Shown piece by piece: positions 34,317-45,349 of a stretch of 64,000 nt of DNA (within the stretch, counting starts at the first letter, position 1; the number at the start of each line of letters is the position of its first letter). The position numbers and the translations under genes are program-made. The stretch lies in NCBI RefSeq assembly GCF_907164915.1, contig NC_061864.1, forward strand, positions 6,283,389 through 6,347,388, read 5' to 3'. Below the pieces are notes generated by a model. The model saw only the letters and a program-made list of their open reading frames with translations, had not been told where the DNA came from and did not search any database. The DNA comes from Impatiens glandulifera (lineage: Eukaryota; Streptophyta; Magnoliopsida; Ericales; Balsaminaceae).

Positions 34317-36133
34317 ATGGCGATAGCAATATTGTCGTCTATTAACCAAATCCTCTCACAAACAACGCCGCTATTCGGCCTCAAATTGTGGATAGTAATC
34401 TCCATCTCCATTTGCATCTTCCTTATTTTCGTTACCATCATAACATTCCTGTGTGCTAAACGAAATTCAACCTCAACCTCCTGCAAGACCAGAAAAATTA
34501 AAAGGAAGAACCCTGCCATGCCCTCCTTTGGGCGTTCTAACTCCTCTTTCCAGGACAGGAGGCAGCTTCTAATGTCTCGAAGCGGATACCCTGATATTGA
34601 GATGGGTATCATTGGGAGTAACAATATGGATCATGCAAATGAAATCAGGCTCTCTTCGGCTATGAATATGTCTGTCCCTAGTTGGAATCGAGCAGGAAAT
34701 GGTGTGTTTTCGTTAAGAGAGATGGAAGTTGCAACAAATTGGTTTTCTGATCAGAACATGATGAGTGGTCATGATCATTATGGGTTTGTTTACAGGGGAG
34801 TTCTGTGTGATGGTACTAGAGTTGCTGTGAAGAAATTGCAATACAGCAGGTAAAAATGTGATCTTTCGCCTAGTTTTTTTTGTTTTGTTTTGGAAGTTTA
34901 TGCTTATATGTTGATGATATATGAACGTAACAGTGGGATGGCAGAAGATTTCATGGTGAAAGCAGAAGAAATCGGAGATATTCAACATAAGAATGTGGTG
35001 GAGCTTTATGGGTATTGTACTGAATCAGCTTTGAGGTAACAATCTTCTTCTTCTTCTTGTACATATTTGAAGCAATTTCCCATTTTTCTGTGTTCATTTG
35101 GTGGGTTTGGTTGATGATCAGATTGCTTGTGTATGAATATGTGGACAATGGAAACGTACATTGGTGGCTACATGAATGTGCAAGATTAACCAGCCCCTTA
35201 ACTTGGGATATTAGGTTAAAAATCATGCTTGGAACTGCAAAAGGGTAACATTAACATTAAGATCTCAGTCTTTAAATGATTTGACTCATCAAAACTGTAA
35301 AATCTATTTTTGTTGTTGCTCAGGCTGGCCTATCTTCATACTGAGCCTAATCATCTTCTCCACCAAAACATAGAATCAAGCAATGTTTTGCTCGATCGTC
35401 AATGGAATCCTAGGATATTTAATGTTGGGATACACAAACTCACCGGTCCTGGTTTTAAACCTTATTTACAATCTCTTGGGTCAGTTTGATTTCTCAACAA
35501 TTCCCACTTACAGATTATTGGTTTTCAAAATACTAATTCACAAACTAGATTTCTGCAGCTACACAGCCCCAGAATATTCTTACACGCGTGTTTTTAATGA
35601 GAAGACCGATGTTTATAGCTTTGGAATGCTCATGATTGAAATCATTTCTGGGAAGTATCCCAATGACTTCAGCTGGGAAATTGAACCAGAGGTTGCTTTG
35701 AGTTTGACAGTGTTCCTTCTATTTATAAGAATCCTGACAAATTATTGTGTGTATTGCTAAACAAATGTTGTGACAATGAAAAATTGTAGGGGAAATTGAT
35801 CGATTGGTTCAAGTCGATGGTAGAGAGGCAGGAATTTGATCACCTCCTAGATCCTAAAATTCGTAAAGTGCCTCCTTTGATGGAGCTAAAGAAGACCATT
35901 CTTATTGCTCTTAGATGTGCAGATGCTGATGTCGAAAAAAGGCCAACTATGGAAGATGTATTTCGCATGTTCCAGCCTCGTGGTAGATTGATTATTAATG
36001 TAAGAACTTATTTATTTTTGTAATCTAAAATTACGCCAGGATCTTAATGCTCACTACTTTACTTATTTTCTTGCAGGATTATCAAATGCTTTTTGGGACT
36101 AAGGATGAAACGGATACAGCTTGTGAATCATAG
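34317..36133 (+). CDS. Receptor-like protein kinase homologue lacking catalytic residues (pseudokinase)
   Basis: Seven exons (34317-34849, 34934-35035, 35122-35244, 35324-35479, 35559-35691, 35790-35999, 36077-36133) give 437 residues in an unbroken frame. There is a short N-terminus, one membrane segment (about 24-46), a basic stop-transfer, a Ser-rich juxtamembrane part, then a kinase-like domain starting near [15 protein letters not shown]. It matches the At1g01540/At4g01330 receptor-like kinase group in order and length. The VAVK lysine (about residue 172), the APEY segment and [18 protein letters not shown] are kept. The glycine loop is [14 protein letters not shown], the catalytic HRDIKSSN has become HQNIESSN (about 266-273), and DFG has become NVG (about 286-288). 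Both aspartates needed for phosphotransfer are missing, so it is predicted to be inactive. Splice sites are intact, which argues for a used protein rather than a decayed gene. Confidence 0.85.
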
Positions 36134-36229
36134 GTCAGTTTTGCCTCTCTTTTCATTACAACTAGAATAAAATAGAAATTTGCATTCATTTCCTTTGTGT
36201 ATACAAAGTGAGTTTCTGAAGCCTTAATC

Positions 36230-37901
36230 TTAAGTCTTAACTTTAACCGAACACATCTTCAACTGAACACCTTCGATGCTTAATGCCTCGTTTGGGAAAG
36301 GACATATTATCGGTCCCTTGCTAGCCAGAGGACGACACGGTTTAGGATTCACATTTCTCGTTACTCCTTCCACGTTGGAACAATTCCATTGAACTTTCTT
36401 ATACTTATTTGCCAAAACGATATTAACATCAGAAATACATATTCCACTTAAAGTGTCACCCTTTAGTCCATGGAAATCAGCTACCATTGAAACATTATCC
36501 GCCAGGACGTCTGCAAAACTTATACCTCTTATAGAAGGAAACTTCTTTGGCTTTGGGTCATTATTAAAACCCGAATTTCCTGTCATCAAAAAAACATAAT
36601 TCGTTTTGTGCAAACTCATTCTCCTGACAAATATGTCCTTCACATAGCCACCAAAACCAGTTTGGATCCTGACAGCTGATTTAGTATCGAAGGCGATAAT
36701 ATCCTCTGCCCTGACATCATGAACCAAACCAGATATCTCACTCCCCAGGCCTATAACAGAGCTGGTGGGAGAAATGCAGGTGAGCTTCCTTATAATTATG
36801 TGCTCTGATGGCAGCCAACCGCTTTTTACTGAAACACAGTCACCACCGGAAACTATGTAGTTGTCTTGTATGAGAACATCTGTGCATGAATCTGACCACA
36901 AAAAAAAAAAGAATTTCATTCCTTGATGAGATTGAAAACTGTGAGATTAGTTTAACCTGATTGAATCCCATCTGTGTTGGGAGCATCAGTCGGCGCAATG
37001 ATAGTCAGGCTTTGAATGATCACATTGCTGCATACATGTATATAATTATTAGATTAATCTGATGATAATTGTTGTGTTCATGTTTCAGTGAAAAGAGACC
37101 TGCTGTAAAGGGGATGGAGATTCAAGGAGGGGGAATTGAGGAAGGTGAGATTTGAAATGAGAAGATGATTTGTGTGGATCATCTCAATAAGGTTATAAGG
37201 AGGCCTGCTGCTGCTGCTGCTGTTTTTGTTTCTGAACTTGTCCCACCACATTTCCCCTTGACCGTCGATTTTTCCATTACCACCTATAATATACAATAAG
37301 TTATTATTATTTGATTGATTTAAGTTGGGAGTAATTAATTAATTAATTAGTTTTATTTATTTACCTGTAATAACTACATCAGTGAGGTTTGATCCAAAAA
37401 TTAGACTGCTGCTAAATCTTTTCTTAGAAAGAAGCCATTCGGACTCATCCTATATTTAATTAATTAATTAATTAAAATGAATGAATTGCGTATTATTTAT
37501 CTATGAAATGAAAACAAATTAGAATAACCTGCCTGAGATCCAAGAATAACAGCTTGCTTGTGAATATAGAGAGTGAAATGGCTAATCAAGCTGAAGGGTC
37601 CGGTGACCCATTTTCCGGGCGGGATGACTAGCTGAGCTCCGCCATCCGCCGCCAAGAGACTGAGGTTAGCAATGGCAGCTTTGAAGACTTGGGTGTTTGA
37701 CGTTTTGCCATCGCCTATGCCTCCAAAATCCTTTAATGTGGCGGTGTGTTTGCGACAGTCGACCAGCCCTTGAAACTCGACTAATTCTGAATGGAACAAG
37801 TGCCTGTGTCTCTTGCATTCAACCACTCCAATTGAAGCCAACAACAAAAACAAGAAAATTGCAATCTGCAAACAAAAACAACCAATTATAAGAAAACCCA
37901 T
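36230..37901 (-). CDS. Glycoside hydrolase 28 (polygalacturonase-like) with altered active-site motifs
   Basis: Five exons on the minus strand (37901-37533, 37449-37365, 37283-37100, 37027-36957, 36891-36230) give 456 residues. A signal peptide (MGFLIIGCFCLQIAIFLFLL) is followed by ATLKDFGGIGDGKTSNTQVF, the usual start of plant GH28 domains. The parallel beta-helix then runs through GNGKIDGQGEMWWDKF, the NTD motif (residues 230-232) and the second motif region. That motif reads SGGDC (251-255) instead of SGDDC, so one of the paired aspartates is lost, and the RIK motif reads RIQ. It belongs to the long plant subfamily with VIGLGSE in place of GHG. Hydrolysis of pectin is doubtful (inference). 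The intron after exon 1 needs a GC donor (CAG|GCAGGT) to keep frame. I start at the first ATG of the frame. Confidence 0.87.
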
Positions 37902-39233
37902 TTTAGGAATCCTTAAAGGGCAGACAGGCAGGCATCTAATTTTAGTGAAATGAAAAGGCTGATCTTTACTAGATGTTTTGATTTCATTCTTCAATGTTTA
38001 ATCTGTTCCGATAAGTATCTGGATAAGGTAGAGGAGGAGGATGGAGGGGCAGAGGTGGTAGTGTAGAGAGAGAGTGAAAAAAAGATTATATATATATATA
38101 TATATTAATGACAAGGAATACTCATGAAGAAATCATACTGGAATTGAAGCTTTGAGGGGGGTTGTAAGAAAAATTAATGGCGACTTGCAATCCTCCAAAG
38201 AAAGAAATGGACGGTGGTGATCCACTGCTGCTGGTCTCGTGTTCTACGTGGGACCCATGCATGTAGTATTTTCCTTGTGATTAACGAACGACCAACCAAC
38301 CATTCAATTTCATTGCATGGCAACAAAGAGTGTTGCAGGCATTTCAAATAAAAATCCAACTATCTCCTTCACATTAATTATTGATTATGTTGTTATGTGC
38401 ATTCAAAGAAAAAACAGACCTAATATGAAACACAAATTAAGGATCTTATTAGACTTGGGAAGTTGTTTGTTACATTTTGTTTTCTCAAATTAAGGATCTT
38501 AGACAACAAGTTATAATCACCAGCCATGAATTCTGCCTCTACATGTTTCTTTGAAGTGTGGCTTTGGCAACTGGTGGCAGTGAAGAAGATGATGACAATA
38601 GTCATGATTGTGCTTTAATAAATGAAATTACAACTAGCTAGCTAGATTGTGTCTATTTGAATACAATCTTGTAAACAATCTCATTACAAGTATATGAAAA
38701 CAACCAATAATAGTATAATACATATGTATTTTGACTTGAAACCAGCAAGGGTTTTGTTGAAGCATTCGGTTCAGAGGATAACCCAATTAATTGAAGAAAC
38801 AGATTTAACAGACTAACCAATATTCACTCGACTTAACTTTTAAATCTAGGTATTTTGGAATTATAACAACAAAAAATAGGCCAAAAGTAATAAACAGATA
38901 GATAGATAACAAAATAAATGAATTAATTTCAATCAACATCCACACACAGAATAAAATACAACTAACTAACTAAGCTTATTGCTCATTCATTCATTCATTC
39001 ATTCATAAAGATCACTCACATAAACTCCAAATATTTTCCACCACCATTTTTAAGACTTAAAACCTTTCCCACACCAACCATACATAGGTTTCCTGATCTC
39101 CCCCCATTAATTCATAGAGCTTCAAATACAATCCCCTTAGAGCTTCCGCATTGGGAGACGGGGGATGGTGATCTAGTTAGTTCATATTTGGAATTTCGGA
39201 ATAATCCACAACCAACTTTTCCTTCCTTCCCCT
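37902..39233. other. Intergenic region between the GH28 gene and MinD
   Basis: It holds the GH28 promoter with a GA run near 38065 and a (TA)n tract at 38087-38105. A direct repeat AAATTAAGGATCTTA occurs at about 38434 and 38489. The right part holds the MinD 3' trailer, with (ATTC)n near 38985-39005. One possible small gene is given separately. Confidence 0.4.
38420..38605 (-). CDS. Possible small secreted peptide precursor (61 residues), doubtful
   Basis: The frame starts MTIVIIFFTATSCQSHTSKK, which looks like a short signal peptide with a cut after the Cys/Gln region. It continues HVEAEFMAGDYNLLSKILNL and ends without a recognised peptide-hormone motif. It is too short to show codon bias and no family is recognised. 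The AAATTAAGGATCTTA repeat crosses its second half. Confidence 0.2.
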   Translation of the reverse strand: MTIVIIFFTATSCQSHTSKKHVEAEFMAGDYNLLSKILNLRKQNVTNNFPSLIRSLICVSY

Positions 39234-40205
39234 TCACCTTCCGAAGAAGGAGAAAAAGCCGCGTCTTTTTGGTTCTTCTTCAACCATGACTGCTTGCATA
39301 CTGTCCTGCTCAACCAATCTCCATGCTGCCTGCTCAAATGCAAGCCCAGCCATTGCAGGTGGCTTGTTCAGCACAAGTGGATAACCTCTGTTTGTGCTTC
39401 GGATTACTTCTGTATCTTCTGGAATCATACCCAACAAAGGCAATCCCAACATCTCTTGAATATCAAGAGCAGACATCATGTCTTCTCCTTTTATCATATC
39501 CGTCCGAACCCTATTCACAATCATCTTTATATCTTTTATTCCATCGCATTCTAGCAAACCAGTCACTCTATCAGCATCACGTAAGCTAGTTATGTCTGGC
39601 GTCGTCACCAATACTGCCTCATTCGCCGGAGTTATGGCCGTGATAAATCCAGCGTCAATCCCCGCCGGACAATCAATCAGAATGAAATCCGGACACCCTT
39701 CCTGCCTATCTTTAAGAGCATCCACCACCCAAATTAACGCTTTCCCACCAAACCCTAGTGGAAGTTTAGACCTGGGTTTCGATATGCAAAGCAATTCGAA
39801 ATTCGACCATCGCTTGTCTCGAACCAGGGCCTGGTCAAGCCGGCAATCTCCATTCAAGACTTCAACTACGGTGTAATTAACGCGGTTCTCAAGGCCGAGG
39901 AGGAGGTCGAGATTCCGCAGACCGACATCGGCATCGATCGCGACCACGGAGAAGCCGAAACGGGCGAGGGAGAGACCAATGTTGGCGGTTGTTGTTGTCT
40001 TCCCTACTCCTCCCTTGCCGGAGGTGATGACGACAACTCGAGGTGTCTCCCCAGCTAGCTCAGGCTTGCGATTGTACTGCAGAAGAGACCGTACCACTTT
40101 GGTCGAAATTAAGGGCCTCCCGGCGCCGAAACGGTGGTTAGGTCTTGAGATCTTGTAATTGAAGGGAAAGGGTTTAGGATTTGACAGTGGTTGTAAAGAT
40201 ATCAT
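39234..40205 (-). CDS. MIND1: Chloroplast septum-site-determining protein MinD
   Basis: An intronless frame of 323 residues from the chosen start. The N-terminus (MISLQPLSNPKPFPFNYKIS) is a Ser/Pro/Lys-type transit peptide, followed by NRKPELAGETPR and the deviant Walker A box SGKGGVGKTT. Next come AIDADVGLRNLDLLLGLENR (switch I), IDCPAGIDAGF (switch II) and DADRVTGLLE. The C-terminus KRRGFFSFFGR belongs to the amphipathic membrane-targeting helix. MinD places the chloroplast division ring together with MinE and ARC3. An in-frame ATG lies upstream at 40289 (28 more residues); I prefer 40205 because the transit-peptide length then matches Arabidopsis MinD1. The gene is divergent from the 41702 gene, and two CACGTGTC boxes lie between them. 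Confidence 0.95.
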   Translation of the reverse strand: MISLQPLSNPKPFPFNYKISRPNHRFGAGRPLISTKVVRSLLQYNRKPELAGETPRVVVITSGKGGVGKTTTTANIGLSLARFGFSVVAIDADVGLRNLDLLLGLENRVNYTVVEVLNGDCRLDQALVRDKRWSNFELLCISKPRSKLPLGFGGKALIWVVDALKDRQEGCPDFILIDCPAGIDAGFITAITPANEAVLVTTPDITSLRDADRVTGLLECDGIKDIKMIVNRVRTDMIKGEDMMSALDIQEMLGLPLLGMIPEDTEVIRSTNRGYPLVLNKPPAMAGLAFEQAAWRLVEQDSMQAVMVEEEPKRRGFFSFFGR

Positions 40206-40289
40206 TTTGCTGCTGCTGCTATCTTCGGATAGAGAGAGAGAGATTAGGGTTGAATCATGGATGAAGATTTCCGTCACTGTAGAAACCAT

Positions 40290-41701
40290 ACCGTAAAGAC
40301 GGTGGATTTTATTTTAATAAAATATTTTTCTAAATATTCAATTTATGTTTATTAAATATTATTTTCCATTAAAAATATAAACTTGTAATTTGTTCACGTG
40401 TCATATTATGATCCCTTGGATGATATATAGGCCTGAGCCATTGGATCATAGTATCTAGATTTACGCTCTAGATCGAAGCTATGATCGTATACCACGTGTC
40501 CCATGGAATAAGAGAAGACTTATTTACCCTTCCTTCTCCTACTCGTCCTCCTTAACTGGCTGTCTGATCAGTTTTATCTTCTTCACATTTCTTTTGCTCT
40601 TCTCTCTCTCTCTCTCTCTCTATATATCTTTCTGCGTGTGCGTGTGTTCAGATCCAGACATAAGGAGGAGGAGGCTCTTTTGTTCTTATTCTCCACCCCT
40701 CTGATCTATACGAGGTTTGTTTGTTTGTTTGGATTATTTCTCGCGATTTGCTCCCATTTAAATATATGTTGTTATTCGATTAGTACTACAGATTGCAGCC
40801 TACTCTCTTTTCATTTTTCAGTTCCTGATCAATTTGTTTCGATAATTGTTAGATCAGTTGAACCTGTCTTCGGTTCAACTGCGATGATGATCGATCCCAT
40901 GTTTAAATCGATGGATGTACTGGAGATTTGGATCTAAAATTTCTTAATATGATTGTTAAACCAAAATTCGTGTTAATTAGTCTTGCATCGATCATAACGA
41001 TGTTTAATTCTTGGTCAATTTGCTTGCTTGCTTGATTGATTGATTAATTGATGATTGATCGACTAGTTCTCGCATATTATCTGATGACCCAACATTCTAT
41101 CAAAAGCAATTATCTCGTTAATTGGATGGGTGAACCCAGTCGTGGTTTGTTTGTTTGTTTGTTTGTCAGATTTATGTGATTTGCTTTATATAAACAGGTT
41201 TTGAATTTCATTCAACCTGAATATTCATGTACCCTATGGTGGTGAAGGAATCAACGTTATTACTTGGGTTGGTTGGTGTGTGGTTTCTGACTTCTGTCTG
41301 ATATTTTAAATCTCTCTGAATATCATTGTAGGAGGGTTGCCCATGCGAGTAATTGGATATTGAACCGTGATTGTAATCAGTTTCTCTCATTGGCGGGTAT
41401 TGGTTGTGGGAAAATAGGAACAATGGCGTATAGGGGAGCATTTTCTGGTGCACATCATTCATCTCTTCTGCTATATCCTGGTGTTTCTGTTTGGGAATGT
41501 GTTGTGCGTAAAATGAGGTATTCCTGCAGACCTGAGTGGGTGTAGACACTTGCCTGAGATATCTTCATTTAGAATCTAGTATTAGTCATTAGTATATAGA
41601 TACTGAGAGAAAGACGACAAATAAAGAAAGCAAAAGCGATATACGTTTTATTGGATTCAACAAACAATAGGATCTTGTAGCCATCCTTTAGGTTATATAA
41701 G
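40290..41701 (+). other. 5' leader region with probable intron(s) of the 41702 gene
   Basis: A (CT)n tract and TATATATC (about 40602-40628) are followed by a likely non-coding exon ending at an ACGAG|GTTTGTTTG donor near 40714. Acceptor-like TCATTGTAG sits near 41331. The region has long T-rich stretches as in plant introns, TTTG repeats at 40713-40728 and about 41146-41166, and no ORF I would call coding. Confidence 0.45.
40395..40500. promoter_or_regulatory. Paired CACGTGTC (G-box/ABRE-like) sites and a palindrome between divergent genes
   Basis: CACGTGTC occurs at 40395-40402 and again at 40493-40500. Between them, ATCATAG (about 40446) pairs with CTATGAT (about 40479), and TCTAGA/TCTAG lie inside that arm. 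G-boxes bind bZIP and bHLH factors such as ABFs and PIFs. The sites lie about 190-300 bases upstream of MinD and about 120-230 bases upstream of the probable start of the opposite gene. Confidence 0.5.
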
Positions 41702-42277
41702 ATGGAGTGTGTTACAAAATTTCAACCTAGTGTTAGAAAAGGGAAGAAAAAGCAGGTGAAGGATGAGTTGGACCGGCTGAAACAGGCAGAGAAGAAAAAG
41801 AGGAGACTGGAGAAAGCTCTGGCTACATCAGCAGCAATACGAACTGAGCTAGAAAAGAAGAAGGAGAAGAAGAAAGAAGAACAGAAGAGACTTGATGAAG
41901 AGGGTGCTGCAATTGCAGAAGCGGTTGCATTGCATGTTCTGATAGGAGAAGACTCCGATAATGATGATGATGATTCCAATGTTGATGTCTTTTTGGGTGG
42001 TGGGAGGATGGGAGGAAGGGCAATTCTTCCTTTTCATAGATGGGGACCGAATTCGCAAGGGTTGGGACTGAACAATGATTGGTCGGTTCTGCATCATCCT
42101 CAGCCTATTATGGAGAATCATCTGTATCCAGCATATGTTGATGGGAGGAGGAGAAGAGGTTTGGAAGGAGCACAAATATCTGCTGGACTCATTGCTTCAC
42201 AGGCGGTTGCTTCACTCCATCTTACGGAAGATGTTCATGTCGACAGTTATTTCTTGAACAGAGTGTTTCATGGTTAA
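41702..42277 (+). CDS. Plant protein of unknown function with a charged coiled coil
   Basis: A single coding exon encodes 191 residues. The first third is a strongly basic helix: GKKKQVKDELDRLKQAEKKK, then RRLEKALATSAAIRTELEKK, a likely coiled coil. An Ala-rich helix (AAIAEAVALHVLIGEDSDN) runs into an acidic DDDD run. The rest is Gly/Pro/His-containing, ends with SAGLIASQAVASLHLTEDVH, and shows no catalytic motif. I believe a plant-specific family of this kind exists but cannot name it. The basic and acidic parts suggest a nuclear protein (inference). The start is supported by the family-like MECVTKFQPSVRKGKKKQVK and by the absence of an earlier ATG in frame. Confidence 0.75.
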   Translation: MECVTKFQPSVRKGKKKQVKDELDRLKQAEKKKRRLEKALATSAAIRTELEKKKEKKKEEQKRLDEEGAAIAEAVALHVLIGEDSDNDDDDSNVDVFLGGGRMGGRAILPFHRWGPNSQGLGLNNDWSVLHHPQPIMENHLYPAYVDGRRRRGLEGAQISAGLIASQAVASLHLTEDVHVDSYFLNRVFHG

Positions 42278-42716
42278 GATGAACCAGTTCTCTACATTTG
42301 TCATTCTCTTTGCTCATTGTTTTGTGGCAAATCCTCGTTACTGTTAAACGATGTGTACATAGAGATTGTTTACATGTTTCCTTCTTGGCATTGTTTATTT
42401 TGGGAAAAAGTTGCTACTTTTGGTTGTCAAATGTAAACAAACTCTTTGTGTTCCTATTGCAGAATGTTCTAACCATTTTCAGAATGTTCCTTAATGCTGT
42501 TGAGAATTAGAAGTTAACTATATGCTCTTACTATCACAAATGGAACACAAAGAAATAGGTAACAGATGCATTTCAGGACTTAAAAGAAATTCTTGTACAT
42601 AACAAAGTAGTTTTCGTAGTTGACAAAAACATGGTTGTTCTAAACAATGACCATCACACAAATAAACGAAATGACGCAGTATGGACACATGACAGAGAGT
42701 ACAAGAGATGTAATTA
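42278..42716. other. Convergent intergenic region
   Basis: 3' trailers of the 41702 gene and of the DeSI-like gene, whose stop codons lie 440 bases apart. Nothing else is seen. Confidence 0.5.
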
Positions 42717-44346
42717 TTATGAGTTTGAATTCGGCAGATGGTGAATTGACACTTGTGGGTCTCTCTCTCGTAGAAGAACTTCCTCTTGTTGTCCAAGCTC
42801 CGAGCTATTATCTGTGGGTTTAGCAGGAGAGGAAACAAGGTTCTTGAACCAGGTACCTTGAAATCTAGGGCTTCCCCTATTTGAATTGCTCGGTGAATCT
42901 GATGCAGTTGTTGGTGTGTTTGGAGCAGCAACGTTAACAAGGAACCGATAAGCATATTTGCTAGCTGAGACAATCTCCGTTTTAGCCTGCCTGAACTGAA
43001 AAGGCAACAAAAAAATAACCATATGCAGCCAGCAAGCAAACAAACTATTAATATTATCTATCTATCTTACTCTATATGCAGTGGTTTCTGCAATTTCTAC
43101 AGCAGTATCTCCAGCATTCGCAAATCGGTTCACCCAACCTGTTTCAAAACCATTTAATATAACCAACCCATATCATATCATATCAACTAAGACAAATTTC
43201 ATCAATGGATAAATATTTACTCAACAAACAACCTAATCTCCTTCAAGCATGAAAGTCATTCATTCCATCATATATCCAAAATCATCATTTAAGTCCATCA
43301 ATTCTCCACAAGCAAATCATCATTGAAAACCTTATATATATTTATCAAAATAAAACTGATTTATAGCTCTAGTGGAGAAGATCATCTCTAGAGCACAAGT
43401 TCTTATGTAAAATCTTCTGAAATGGCAAAACTATATGAACAACAAATCGAGAAAAAGCGAATTAGGTTATCATGGGAAAACACTGGTGGTCAGTAACAGG
43501 TATCAGAAAAATGAAATCAAGCTTTAGATGATCTGAACAAATGACATGACTACATGCTGTCAAGATAAGAGACGGAAATGAACTGCATGAACAGTTTTGG
43601 GGGAAATCTAATTTAAACACCTAGAATGGGATAAAGGGATACGTTATGAATGTTAATGAATGAGCAAAGGGAGTACCAGGAAGTTTGGGCACATCAAGGC
43701 GTTCACAGAGCTCGTCGCAAAAGTGGTTACAGTTCTTTGATAACAAGTCATATGAGCATCCAGGCCACTCCCTACAGAGTTCTCTCAAGATCTGGTTAAC
43801 CCTCTTTGTGTCGAAGTTTGTCTTCCCAAGAACAATAGACTCTCTATACGAATACATGGTATTGTTTCGAGACGGGCAATTAAACACTCCACTGCCTTCT
43901 TCACAGTACCCAAATGACCATTCATCATCTCCATAAACCTGCCATATACATTATTATATCTTCTTAGCTGTAAGAAAACAGAATTTCGGTTTTTCAATGT
44001 AAAGTGAGAACTGATTGATGGGGAAAAAGTTGCATAGTCCCCACCTCTCAGTAGAGATCAAGAACCTCCTTATATTGCTGCCTTAGGAACACGAATTATG
44101 AGATCGAAACAGCCGATAACGATTAAACCGATATAGTAAAAACCCTAGATCTCACATTTCCAATCCATGAATTGTAATTTCGTAATTTACACAGAGAGAG
44201 AGAAAGAAATAGACCTGAACGGCGCTGTGAAAGATGCCACCAAGACCGATGCCATCTTTGAAGAACTTGTTGATCTGAACAATGGTGTTATTTGTCTTAT
44301 CGGACTCGCTATTTGTAACATCGTATATGTGAAGAATCACCTCCAT
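42717..44346 (-). CDS. DeSI-like protein (PPPDE thiol peptidase family)
   Basis: Four exons on the minus strand (44346-44215, 43938-43677, 43138-43071, 42995-42717) give 246 residues. The protein starts MEVILHIYDVTNS and has GIGLGGIFHSAVQVYGDDEW, which supplies the catalytic His of the PPPDE fold. It then has YRESIVLGKTNF and YDLLSKNCNHFCDELC with the catalytic Cys, and ends the domain with LPGWVNRFANAGDTAVEIAE. The C-terminal NRGSPRFQGTWFKNLVSS is conserved in plant At4g17486-like proteins. The family removes SUMO or ubiquitin in animals; some members act as thioesterases, and plant roles are less clear. Both catalytic residues are present, so activity is plausible. The first exon codes 44 residues and is followed by a short intron. 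Confidence 0.92.
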
Positions 44347-45349
44347 AATCTCTCTATCTCTATCTCTGCTCCTCTCGAGTCTGAAGTCAGATCACAGAGT
44401 GCTCCATCGCATCCTTCTCTCTTTATCCTCTTATCACTACTAAAAGTTCCCTCCTTTTTCGCTCTCCCAATCACTATCTGCTTTTCTCTGATACAAATTA
44501 TTTCACGTTCGTTTTCATTAACAAGTTTTATTTAGCCGACAGCTTCATCTCTCTCACTTCAATTTCAATCTTCCCTTTTTTTAGGTTTTCCTTTCAATTA
44601 TTATTAGCTTTTCAATAATTATTTTCTTCAATATTATTATTATTATTATTACACTTCATTGATTACAAGACAACCAACAAAATAAACAAACTATTAGAAA
44701 TCTTCTATCAAAATAGTATTTGTTACATACATTGTTCAACTAAACCAACATATGATACAAGAAAAAAAAATACAACATATGACATGTAACAAATTCAAGG
44801 ATATGGCCCCTGCATGTTAGTGGGAAATGAACAATCAAATGTAAAATGCATTATAAGAAAGCAAAAACATACATTTTTTAGTTCAAACATGATTAAGGAA
44901 ACATACCTTTGATACCAAAAGTGATTCTTTCAACCTAAACCAAGAAGAAAGTGACAATAGATTCTTTCAGAAGCTATTGTGAAACATTAGGATGAAAAAA
45001 CATCAGCAGGAAGCTAAAATGGAGACAGACCGAGTGTATCATTGTTTGAATATGGACAAAAATTACTTGGTGAATCGTTTTCCTTTGCTTATAACAACTT
45101 CCAGGTAATAAAATAAGCATCTAAACATTGCATCTCTCTTGAAAGCTGGCCAAGAGGGGACAAAATAGTAAAATACTAGCTGAGCAACCTCGGCCTATTC
45201 AAACAATATTATAACCTAAATCAGTTAGGACTCTGAAATACTATCTGCTAAACTAACACAGAAAAAAATAAAACTAATCCTTTTGAAGCCTTAAAATGCT
45301 GCTGAAGCACCCAAAACAAAGGCATCTTATGATTGCATAGCAAGAGAAT
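44347..45349. other. DeSI-like promoter and trailer of the next minus-strand gene
   Basis: The left part holds the leader and promoter of the DeSI-like gene, with CTCTCTATCTCTATC near 44350. A (TTA)n tract lies near 44631-44651. The right part is the AT-rich trailer of the large Arg/Ser-rich gene. No gene is seen. Confidence 0.4.

Noticed and set aside
41208..41549. 113-residue minus-strand frame opposite the leader of the 41702 gene
   Set aside because: No recognised domain and no conserved context. The region reads better as leader and intron of the + strand gene. It cannot be fully excluded.
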